Position numbers and translations under genes: made by a program | Shown: positions 1 to 5,488 of the stretch, piece after piece | How positions within the stretch are numbered: the first letter of the stretch is position 1 | How the letters are laid out: the number at the start of each line of letters is the position of its first letter | Notes under the pieces: model-generated | The model's input: the letters and a program-made list of their open reading frames with translations, nothing else | Database searches by the model: none | What the model was told of the DNA's origin: nothing | Source: Spirochaeta sp. | Lineage (GTDB): Bacteria > Spirochaetota > Spirochaetia > DSM-2461 | Direction: 5' to 3' | Length of the DNA stretch: 6,820 nt | Assembly: GCA_030635565.1 (NCBI GenBank) | Contig: DAOVYP010000127.1 | Span: 1 to 6,820, forward strand

Positions 1-132
1 CTCCGGCCGGGCATCGAGCCCCGATTCCGACTCCTGGTATACGGCCGAGCCCTGGCGCGGGATATTGCCCCGGGAGACGGCATTACCCTGGATGATCTGG
101 AAAATACAGACTTTGAGCTTCATTGGGAATAA
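1..132 (+). CDS. C-terminal fragment of a probable NeuB/SpsE-type nonulosonate synthase (SAF domain)
   Basis: Frame 1 is open from the window edge to a TAA at 130-132, giving 43 residues; the start lies outside the window. The fragment begins LRPGIEPRF and continues with YGRALARDIAPGDGITLDDL. That pattern (RPG, a GI/P turn, then a G-R-ALARDI-x-x-G-x-x-[IL]-T stretch) is how the antifreeze-like SAF domain ends in N-acetylneuraminate and related nonulosonate synthases. Those enzymes condense phosphoenolpyruvate with a hexosamine to make surface sialic-acid-like sugars. The catalytic TIM barrel is not visible, so the enzyme assignment is inference. Other SAF-bearing proteins cannot be excluded. 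No gene follows closely enough on this strand to suggest an operon. Confidence 0.5.
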   Translation, partial: LRPGIEPRFRLLVYGRALARDIAPGDGITLDDLENTDFELHWE

Positions 133-221
133 GGGATAAAGTGCATTCCCGTCGATGGATGTGCCAACTCCGCCCTTCCGCAAAATGAACCCGGGAATTT
201 CGTACCAGAATGCTTTCACTT

Positions 222-239
222 TGGTACCGGTTGGTACCA
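222..239. repeat. Small perfect hairpin made of two GGTACC boxes
   Basis: TGGTACC (222-228) and GGTACCA (233-239) are exact reverse complements separated by GGTT, giving a 7-bp stem with a 4-nt loop. A third related box, CGTACCAG, lies at 201-208. The hairpin is about 90 bp past the stop at 132. No run of T follows it, only GTTTG, so a rho-independent terminator is doubtful. It may be a weak terminator or a dispersed palindromic repeat. Confidence 0.45.
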
Positions 240-289
240 GTTTGCCAGCGTTCTGATTCATTTCAAGGCATGCTCTCTACGGAAAAATA

Positions 290-301
290 TGACATTTGTC
301 A
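290..301. promoter_or_regulatory. Inverted repeat TGACA-TT-TGTCA, possible operator
   Basis: TGACATTTGTCA consists of perfect 5-bp arms around a 2-bp centre. It lies 24 bp upstream of the predicted -35 box of the Uma2-like gene, a usual place for an activator or repressor site. The regulator is unknown, and a 12-bp palindrome can occur by chance in AT-rich DNA. A very similar TGACA-C-TGTCA lies at 5229-5239. Confidence 0.3.
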
Positions 302-325
302 CAAATTACCGAAAAAAAACACACA

Positions 326-354
326 TTGCATCGACAGTAAAGAAGGAATAATAT
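326..354 (+). promoter_or_regulatory. Predicted promoter of the Uma2-like gene, leaderless
   Basis: TTGCAT (326-331), a 17-bp spacer and TAATAT (349-354) match the housekeeping sigma factor layout. The -10 box ends 6 nt before the ATG at 361, so transcription would start at or next to the start codon. AGAAGG at 341-346 resembles a Shine-Dalgarno sequence, but it lies 14 nt from the ATG and would fall outside such a transcript. Confidence 0.6.
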
Positions 355-360
355 TTCCAT

Positions 361-974
361 ATGACCGATGGGTATGTTAAAAAAGCCTCTGCAGTCGATC
401 CGTTAAAAAAGTACAGCTATGCCGACTATCTCACCTGGCCGGACGATGAGCGTTGGGAAATCATCGAAGGTGAGGCCTGGGACATGAGTCCGGCCCCGAC
501 AACCAGTCACCAGATTATCGTTGTGGAATTGGCGGCAATTCTGAGAGATCATCTTAAAGGAAAAAATGCCGAATCCTTGTATCTCACTTCGATGTCCGAC
601 TCCTCGATGAAGAATCCGATTCTGTTGTGCAGCCCGATCTATCGGTGATTTACGATCCCTCGAAACTGGATAAACAGGGTTGCAAAGGTGCACCGGAAAT
701 TGTCGTCGAAATACTCTCCCCATCCACGGCATTCAAGGATGAAACCCGCAAATTCAAGCTCTATGAAAAGCACAAGGTTCGGGAATACTGGATCATCTAT
801 CCTGAAACCTGTCACATCATGGTATACGCCCATACCGGCGGCGAATATGCCAAACCCGATTACTACCGGAAAAACGATATTCTCAAGAGTCAGGTACTGG
901 AAGACCTCGAGATACCACTGGCGGAAGTGTTCTCGGAACTTGATTCACTGGAAGAAACTGCAGACCAGAATTAA
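361..974 (+). pseudogene. Uma2-family (DUF820) restriction-endonuclease-like protein, frameshifted
   Basis: Two frames together encode one Uma2 protein of about 204 residues, the usual family size. The first frame (361 to about 582) carries the N-terminal domain, with YADYLTWPDDERWEIIEGEA and DMSPAPTTSHQ. It then runs out of family sequence and stops at 646-648. Homology resumes in the other frame at about 585 with HFDVRLLDEES, then QPDLSVIYDPSKLD, GAPEIVVEILSPST and KVREYWIIYPE, ending at TAA 972-974. The PD-(D/E)xK-like acidic residues (PDLSV, VVEIL) therefore lie in the second frame. Closing the gap needs one extra base (or four) near 583-588. The function of Uma2 proteins is poorly known; they are often multicopy accessory genes. 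A decayed gene, a sequencing error or a frameshift site are all possible. An internal GTG at 627 could at most give a C-terminal half. Confidence 0.85.
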
Positions 975-995
975 ACCGCCGATTGCAGCGCACGG

Positions 996-1024
996 CTGTC
1001 CAATTAACCCGATTCGGCTATAGT
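996..1024 (+). promoter_or_regulatory. Predicted leaderless promoter of the phosphohexomutase gene
   Basis: TATAGT (1019-1024) ends exactly 6 nt before the ATG at 1031. A poor -35 candidate, CTGTCC (996-1001), lies 17 bp upstream of it. No Shine-Dalgarno sequence precedes the ATG. The -10 position supports this start over the upstream TTG at 983. Confidence 0.45.
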
Positions 1025-1030
1025 TCAGTC

Positions 1031-2917
1031 ATGAATTTTCAATGCGGCGATAATGACCTCCGGTCCACCCTCGATTCCATGATTCTCTCGGCCTCCGGAT
1101 GGCGGAAAGTCTTCGCCCCGGGCGGCGAGCACAGCCCGGCGCCCATACCCGCAGCCGCCGATCTGCTGCTGGCCGTCGGAATGGGCCAAACCTGGGGAAC
1201 ATGGCTGAAGAACCGACTCGGACGAGACAGTGTGGTGGTCCTGGCAGCCACCGACACCCGGCCCACCGGTCCGGTGCTGGCGGACATGCTGATCAGGGGT
1301 CTTAAATCCACCGGCTGCAAAGTTATCTACATCGGAGTAGCCGCCGCACCGGAAGCCATGGCCCGCTGCGGTACCGATGGGAGCATCGACGCATTCGCCT
1401 ACATCTCCGCCAGTCACAATCCCCTGGGGCATAACGGGGTGAAGTTCGGTCTGGGCGGCGGTGTCATCGGCGGATCGGATGCCGAAGATCTTATCACCCG
1501 TTACCGCAGCCTGATCGGAGCAGACGGCGAAGCGGAGCGGCTGGCGGAAATTGCCTCCTCAGCTGATACCGTTCGCACACCGGATACCGAAGAGAAGCGC
1601 CACACCCTGGCCGCCTACAATAAATTCCTGTATCTCATCGCCGGAGGTCCCGGGGATGAAGGTTCCCGCCGGGAAACCCTTTCAGCCCTCCGGAAAGCCC
1701 TTGATGCCAAACCGGTAACCATCGTTGCCGACTTGAACGGCAGCGCCCGCTGTCTCTCGGTCGACCGCCCCTATCTTGAAAACCTGGGCGCCGCTCTGGT
1801 CACTTTCAACGACCGGGCCGGAGTGATTGCTCACGCCATACTGCCCGAGGGGGAATCCCTGGAACCCTGCCGTCAAGCTCTTGAGGAGGCTCATGCCGAA
1901 GATTCATCGGCTCTTATCGGCTACGTCCCGGACAATGACGGAGACCGGGGCAATCTGGTGATCTGGGACGAAACAATCAAGGGCGCCCGCATCCTGGAAG
2001 CCCAGGAGGTATTCGCCCTCTCCACCCTGGCCGAATTCGCCTCGGCGGCCTGGGCTGAAGCCGAAAGTCCGACAGGAGGTCAGCAAAAAACCGCCCTGGT
2101 GGTGAACGGTCCCACCAGCCATCGGGTCAGATTCATCGCCGAGGACTTCGGCGCCGAGGTGCATGAAGCGGAAGTCGGAGAAGCCAACGCGGTGAACCGG
2201 GCCGCCGAACTGCGTCGGGAGGGTTACCGGGTACGGCTGCTGGGAGAAGGATCCAATGGCGGTACAATCATCCACCCGGCTGAAGTCAGGGATCCGCTGA
2301 ACACCGTAACGGCCCTGCTCAAGCTGCTGAGACTGCCTTCAGCCCCCGGCCGCCCGGCACCTTTTGAAGACTGGTGCCGTCGCATCGGCAAACCGGAACT
2401 CTACCGGGAAGATTTCGGTCCCGCCGAAGTCCTTGCCGCACTCCCTGCATATACCACCACCCCGGCTTCGACCGATCGCGCCATCATGAAAATCACCGCA
2501 GGGGATCACGGCGCTCTCAAAACCGAATGGGAGAAACTCTTTCTGGATCAATGGAACCGACACGCCGACTCCCTCAGGCAGGCCTATGGATTCGCCTCCT
2601 GGATCGAGGTCAACAACGAGGGAACATGCAGCCGGATCGGAACAGGTACAGACGCCAGAAGCGGTGCCCAAACCGGTGGTCTGAAAGTGGTGTTCCGCGA
2701 CAAGACAGGCCGGGATGCCGGATTTATATGGATGCGGGGAAGCGGTACCGAACCGGTATTCCGGGTGATGGCTGAAATCAGGGGAAAACGTCCCGAAGCC
2801 GAGGCGGCGCTCATCAAATGGCACCGGGGAATGGTGGCTGAGGCCGATCGCCGGATATCCGGTGTTAATGAGGAGCCTGTTTCAATCCCATATCCCGCTA
2901 GAAACCCTTGTAAATGA
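1031..2917 (+). CDS. Alpha-D-phosphohexomutase (phosphoglucomutase/phosphomannomutase family)
   Basis: The 628-residue protein has all four active-site signatures of the family in order. SASHNP carries the phosphoserine at about residue 128. PDNDGDR holds the metal-binding aspartates 301, 303 and 305. GEGSNGG at 405-411 is the sugar-binding loop. RGSGTEP at 569-575 binds the substrate phosphate. The enzyme interconverts hexose 1- and 6-phosphates in the cytoplasm, linking glycolysis with polysaccharide or nucleotide-sugar synthesis. Glucose versus mannose specificity cannot be read from the sequence. At 628 residues it is longer than the typical 450-580. The N-terminal DSMILSASGWRKVFA segment resembles spirochaete members as I recall them. 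I chose ATG 1031 because a TATAGT box sits just upstream; TTG 983 would add 16 unlikely residues. An internal ATG at 1079 is less likely. The 3' end overlaps the minus-strand coiled-coil gene. Confidence 0.95.
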   Translation: MNFQCGDNDLRSTLDSMILSASGWRKVFAPGGEHSPAPIPAAADLLLAVGMGQTWGTWLKNRLGRDSVVVLAATDTRPTGPVLADMLIRGLKSTGCKVIYIGVAAAPEAMARCGTDGSIDAFAYISASHNPLGHNGVKFGLGGGVIGGSDAEDLITRYRSLIGADGEAERLAEIASSADTVRTPDTEEKRHTLAAYNKFLYLIAGGPGDEGSRRETLSALRKALDAKPVTIVADLNGSARCLSVDRPYLENLGAALVTFNDRAGVIAHAILPEGESLEPCRQALEEAHAEDSSALIGYVPDNDGDRGNLVIWDETIKGARILEAQEVFALSTLAEFASAAWAEAESPTGGQQKTALVVNGPTSHRVRFIAEDFGAEVHEAEVGEANAVNRAAELRREGYRVRLLGEGSNGGTIIHPAEVRDPLNTVTALLKLLRLPSAPGRPAPFEDWCRRIGKPELYREDFGPAEVLAALPAYTTTPASTDRAIMKITAGDHGALKTEWEKLFLDQWNRHADSLRQAYGFASWIEVNNEGTCSRIGTGTDARSGAQTGGLKVVFRDKTGRDAGFIWMRGSGTEPVFRVMAEIRGKRPEAEAALIKWHRGMVAEADRRISGVNEEPVSIPYPARNPCK

Positions 2918-3419
2918 TACTGGCAACACCTGAAATCAAGATGCTGGTGATTATAAGAATTACGCTGAATTGCCGATTCATTCGTTCCTTAAGATGTTTG
3001 AATCGCTCCTTATCCGCGCCGGCCTGTTCAATGAAACGAGTATCTACAATTGCAAAACGCTCACGAGTCACTGCAATTTGCTCATCGAAGCGTTTATCCA
3101 ATTGATCAAAATGGTCCCGTGTCATTGCAATTTGCTCTTTATAGCGCTTGTCCATTACTTCAAAACGCTTCTCGATCAGAGTGAAATGCTCGCGGTCCAG
3201 GGCTTTCTGCTCCTCGAATCGTTAATCCATCCGTTCAAATCGCTCCCGAGACAAAACTATTGACGCTTCCAGTGAGGTTTCGATCCGATTCAACTGTCCG
3301 GTAACTTCATTACCGTTCACTTCATGATCCTCCAGGAGCCATTGGTGAAAATGTAATCGAACAAAATCTCCAATCTTTTCATACTGGTCCTCAGTGAATT
3401 GCAAGGCGGCTTGACTCAT
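2898..3419 (-). pseudogene. Membrane-anchored coiled-coil repeat protein, interrupted by an in-frame stop
   Basis: Reading from ATG 3419, the frame gives 65 residues and hits TAA at 3224-3222. It then continues open in the same frame to TAG at 2900-2898. Without the stop the product would be 173 residues. An N-terminal domain (TEDQYEKIGDFVRLHFHQWL) is followed by a charged helical region of 18-residue repeats of the type RF-x-EQ-x(4)-R-E/D-x-F-x(3)-DK. It ends in a single hydrophobic membrane segment (SVILIITSILISGVASIIY) with a short KGF tail. The interrupting codon sits where sister repeats have Lys, as in MDKRY and LDKRF, so one AAA to TAA change explains it. The architecture recalls Borrelia Bdr and DUF1640-like proteins, but I cannot show homology. 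An ATG at 3155 could start an 85-residue C-terminal piece, without a visible ribosome site. The GC content looks lower than in the flanking genes. Confidence 0.75.
2985..3275 (-). repeat. Tandem 54-bp (18-codon) coding repeats
   Basis: Five successive 54-bp units on the minus strand begin at 3275, 3221, 3146, 3092 and 3038. A 21-bp partial unit encoding RFEVMDK (3167-3147) is inserted between the second and third. The best-conserved pair encode RYKEQIAMTRDHFDQLDK and RFDEQIAVTRERFAIVDT. On the plus strand, TCACTGCAATTTGCTC and TCATTGCAATTTGCTC show the DNA similarity. The array suggests growth by slippage or unequal exchange followed by divergence. Confidence 0.75.
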
Positions 3420-3425
3420 AGCGAT

Positions 3426-3433
3426 ACTCCTTA
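3426..3433 (-). promoter_or_regulatory. Strong Shine-Dalgarno sequence of the coiled-coil gene
   Basis: On the minus strand TAAGGAGT lies 6 nt before the ATG at 3419. This fixes the start and is the only well-spaced ribosome binding site among the gene starts visible in this window. A TATACT at 3474-3469 (minus) is a possible -10 box for a normally led transcript, although no good -35 accompanies it. Confidence 0.7.
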
Positions 3434-3523
3434 CCGCCTATGACGCCTCAGCCGACCCTTTCACTTAAGTATAAACCGGAGGGCAATGAAAAAAAAAGCG
3501 ACCCGGCCTCTTCGATGCCCCTC

Positions 3524-4528
3524 TCAGCTCACCCCGACCGCATCCCGAAGCCGCCGAATCGTTCCGGCGGCCACCTTCCGCGCCCGAGCGGAACCGTCGG
3601 CGAGAATCGCGTCGATTTGTGAGGGATCGGCCATCAGGGAATTGTATTTCTCCCGCATCGGGCCGATTTCGGCATTGAGTTTCTCGAAAAGAGCCACCTT
3701 GGCATCTCCCCAACCCATACCCCCGGCACGGTAGCGCTCGGCCAGGACTTTCTGCTCGGCCACATCTGCGAAGAGTTTATAGAGTGCAAAGACATTGCAT
3801 GTATCGGGGTTCTTGGGCTCATCGAGGCCCTGGCTGTTGGTGACAATCTTCATGATTGTCTTCCGCAGCTTCTTCTCGGGACTGAAGAGGGGGATGTGAT
3901 TGCCATAACTCTTGGACATCTTGCGGCCGTCAAGCCCCGGCACGGTCATCAGTTGTTCATCCACCCGGGCTTTGGGAATCACCAGAAGATCTTTTTTGTA
4001 ATTGTGATTCACCACTCCCGCGATGTCCTGAGCCATTTCAATATGCTGAACCTGGTCCTTGCCCACCGGAACGTAATCGGTATCGAAGAGCAGGATATCG
4101 GCAGCCATCAGTACCGGATAGGTGTAGATACCCATATTGATCTGATGATCGTCACTCTGTCCCTTCTCACGGTTGACGTCCACCGCGGCCTTATAGGCGT
4201 GGGCCCGGTTCATCAGACCCTTGGCGGTGAATGCCATCAGGATTGTGGTGAGCTCAAAGGTTTCCGGGACATCGGACTGCTTGTAGATCAGCACCTTTTC
4301 GGGGTCGAGACCGGCAGCCAGCCAGACGGCGGCGACCTCATGTATATAGGACCGCAGCGTCGCCGGGTCCCGGACCGAGTTCAATGAATGGTAATCGGCG
4401 ATGAAGAACCGGGCTTCCGTGTTTTCTTCGTCTGCCATCTGCAAAGCCGGGCGGATAGCGCCGAGGTAATTGCCCAGATGGGGCATGCCGGTGGGTTTGA
4501 TTCCCGTCAGAACGACCGTTTTGCTCAT
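3524..4528 (-). CDS. trpS: Tryptophan--tRNA ligase (TrpRS)
   Basis: The 334-residue protein matches the usual length of bacterial tryptophanyl-tRNA synthetase, a class I enzyme that charges tRNA(Trp) in the cytoplasm using ATP. The N-terminal GIKPTGMPHLGNYLGA contains the HIGH-type motif as HLGN (17-20). KMSKS, the second ATP-binding signature, lies at 203-207 in GRKMSKSYGN. Between them are MNRAHAYKAAVD and YVPVGKDQVQHIEMAQDIA (152-170), typical of the tryptophan and adenylate site. The gene appears intact. No T-box or trp leader is visible upstream: the start lies 8 nt from a TATACT box, leaving no room for one. The gene diverges from the nucleotidyltransferase gene across an 82-bp gap. Confidence 0.98.
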   Translation of the reverse strand: MSKTVVLTGIKPTGMPHLGNYLGAIRPALQMADEENTEARFFIADYHSLNSVRDPATLRSYIHEVAAVWLAAGLDPEKVLIYKQSDVPETFELTTILMAFTAKGLMNRAHAYKAAVDVNREKGQSDDHQINMGIYTYPVLMAADILLFDTDYVPVGKDQVQHIEMAQDIAGVVNHNYKKDLLVIPKARVDEQLMTVPGLDGRKMSKSYGNHIPLFSPEKKLRKTIMKIVTNSQGLDEPKNPDTCNVFALYKLFADVAEQKVLAERYRAGGMGWGDAKVALFEKLNAEIGPMREKYNSLMADPSQIDAILADGSARARKVAAGTIRRLRDAVGVS

Positions 4529-4536
4529 GGTTGGTG

Positions 4537-4565
4537 AGTATATCGACGAGAGCCGGATGGGTGAA
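4537..4565 (-). promoter_or_regulatory. Predicted leaderless promoter of trpS
   Basis: On the minus strand TTCACC (4565-4560), a 17-bp spacer and TATACT (4542-4537) precede the trpS ATG at 4528 by 8 nt. The sequence between (CACCAACC) has no Shine-Dalgarno match, so the transcript would have a leader of at most a base or two. Confidence 0.6.
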
Positions 4566-4574
4566 GGGCGGCCG

Positions 4575-4604
4575 TTCCGTCCTCGTCCCGCCTCATGTTA
4601 AAAT
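4575..4604 (+). promoter_or_regulatory. Predicted leaderless promoter of the nucleotidyltransferase gene
   Basis: TAAAAT (4599-4604) is preceded by TGT, forming an extended -10 element, and ends 6 nt before the ATG at 4611. A weak -35, TTCCGT (4575-4580), lies 18 bp upstream. It faces away from the trpS promoter, and both fit in the 82-bp divergent gap. Confidence 0.55.
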
Positions 4605-4610
4605 GTCCCC

Positions 4611-5210
4611 ATGACCGCGAAAGAGATTCTGAATCTCAACGGTGATTTCGCCCGAAGTCCCCTTCTCGATACCCTCCACAGGCTCGACGCCTACTTCGGC
4701 TCCGAAAATATCCCCTACGCCGTTATTGGCGGCCTGGCTGTGGTCCGGAATGGCGCTCGACGCACCACAATTGATATCGATATTCTTATCAACCGAGAAG
4801 ATTGGAAACACATCTCAGACAACATACCAAATTTTCTGGAAGTCAGTGGCGATTCTGCAAAAGACCGGACCAACCAAGTGGATATTGATATTCTTTTTCC
4901 CGGTGATGAATGGGAGATGGAGATAGAACTTCCAAATCCCCGGGATATCGGCGAGCGCGATGAAGATCTGGGCGGAGTATTCGCCGGTCTCGTTCCCCTG
5001 TTGATGATTAAATGCGCGGTATACCGGAAAAAACTCCGGGAGGACGGCATCGAAATCGCCGCAAAAGACCTCTACGATCTGACGGAACTGCTCAAGGCCC
5101 GGGGTTCCGAGCTGACCACTACGGATTACGATAAGATGCCGCAGGCGATTGCAGCGACTCTGAAGGATATCTATTCGAAAGTTAAAGGAAAGGGTAGACG
5201 ACCAGGTTAG
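4611..5210 (+). CDS. Nucleotidyltransferase-fold protein (AbiEii/MNT-like), function unknown
   Basis: The 199-residue protein has the polymerase-beta-type nucleotidyltransferase signature. YAVIGGLAVVRNGARRTTIDIDIL places the Gly pair at 40-41 and the metal-binding acids at D55 and D57. A second VDIDIL at 90-95 can supply the third acid. The C-terminal part (MIKCAVYRKK, then AAKDLYDLTELL) matches the helical tail common in AbiEii-like and related solitary nucleotidyltransferases. In the AbiE system such proteins are toxins paired with an AbiEi antitoxin. No antitoxin, HEPN partner or other mate is encoded beside this one, so a toxin role is not established. The start is ATG 4611, next to a TAAAAT box. 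The gene is read away from trpS and is followed by a VapC relic, which suggests an accessory segment. Confidence 0.75.
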   Translation: MTAKEILNLNGDFARSPLLDTLHRLDAYFGSENIPYAVIGGLAVVRNGARRTTIDIDILINREDWKHISDNIPNFLEVSGDSAKDRTNQVDIDILFPGDEWEMEIELPNPRDIGERDEDLGGVFAGLVPLLMIKCAVYRKKLREDGIEIAAKDLYDLTELLKARGSELTTTDYDKMPQAIAATLKDIYSKVKGKGRRPG

Positions 5211-5228
5211 GATACAGAGCGGGCAAAT

Positions 5229-5239
5229 TGACACTGTCA
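5229..5239. promoter_or_regulatory. Inverted repeat TGACA-C-TGTCA
   Basis: Perfect 5-bp arms lie around a single base, extended to TTGAC-ACT-GTCAA over 5228-5240. It lies between the nucleotidyltransferase stop and the VapC relic. TTGACA at 5228-5233 could also serve as a -35 box, with a weak TAATTC at 5250-5255. It resembles the site at 290-301, with a spacer one base shorter. Confidence 0.25.
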
Positions 5240-5265
5240 ACGATCGGGTTAATTCAAAAGTTCCA

Positions 5266-5406
5266 GTGTTCTTACTTGATACAAATATTTCTATCGATTT
5301 TCTGTTGGCATCTCAAGCTCTCGCTAAAAATCTGATTATGGTCACGAACAATACAAAGGAGTTCAATCGAGTTCCCAAACTATCAATCAGCGACTGGTCA
5401 ATATAA
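5266..5406 (+). pseudogene. VapC-type PIN-domain toxin relic with internal deletion
   Basis: From GTG 5266 a 46-codon frame runs to TAA 5404-5406. Its first residues, VFLLDTNIS, match the start of a VapC PIN domain, including the first catalytic Asp (LLDTN). It then jumps directly to IDFLLASQALAKNLIMVTNN and TKEFNRVPKLSISDW, which is how VapC toxins end (D-x-LLAA...ALA...VTNN...EF). The usual protein is about 130 residues, so about 80 residues are missing between residues 8 and 11, with the frame kept. VapC proteins are Mg-dependent ribonucleases paired with a VapB antitoxin; no vapB is visible here. The open frame extends upstream to 5164 without a good start, overlapping the nucleotidyltransferase gene. 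Loss of the middle acidic residue and the fold core makes nuclease activity unlikely. Base composition is AT-richer than in the flanking genes. Confidence 0.65.
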
Positions 5407-5452
5407 ACGCCATGCCCATCTTCACAAAATCCACAAATTCACCACCTACGGT

Positions 5453-5482
5453 CTGGCAGTCACCTTCAGGGGGGGCTAAACT
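5453..5482 (+). promoter_or_regulatory. Predicted leaderless promoter of the two-component operon
   Basis: TAAACT (5477-5482) ends 6 nt before the ATG at 5489, with CTGGCA (5453-5458) as a -35 candidate at an 18-bp spacing. A G-rich run at 5469-5475 is too far from the ATG (13 nt) to be an ordinary ribosome binding site. Confidence 0.5.
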
Positions 5483-5488
5483 ATCCTC

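Noticed and set aside
154..255. Short plus-strand frame beginning MDVPTPPF in the first intergenic region
   Set aside because: About 34 codons, no ribosome site or -10 box, and no recognisable motif; the opposite strand looks more protein-like.
983..1030. TTG start at 983 for the mutase, adding 16 residues
   Set aside because: The added residues do not resemble the family N terminus, and ATG 1031 has a TATAGT box at the right distance.
1025..2824. Long open frames antisense or out of frame within the mutase gene
   Set aside because: They show no recognisable motifs and overlap a gene with all four catalytic signatures; they are codon-bias shadows.
2985..3275. CRISPR array
   Set aside because: The regular 54-bp spacing is that of coding repeats in one reading frame; there are no alternating identical repeats and unique spacers.
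3489..3523. T9 run on the minus strand 26 nt past the trpS stop as a rho-independent terminator
   Set aside because: I could not find a convincing stem in the sequence between the stop and the T run.
3896..4387. 163-codon plus-strand frame inside trpS
   Set aside because: It is antisense to a complete TrpRS with HIGH and KMSKS motifs and has no domain of its own.
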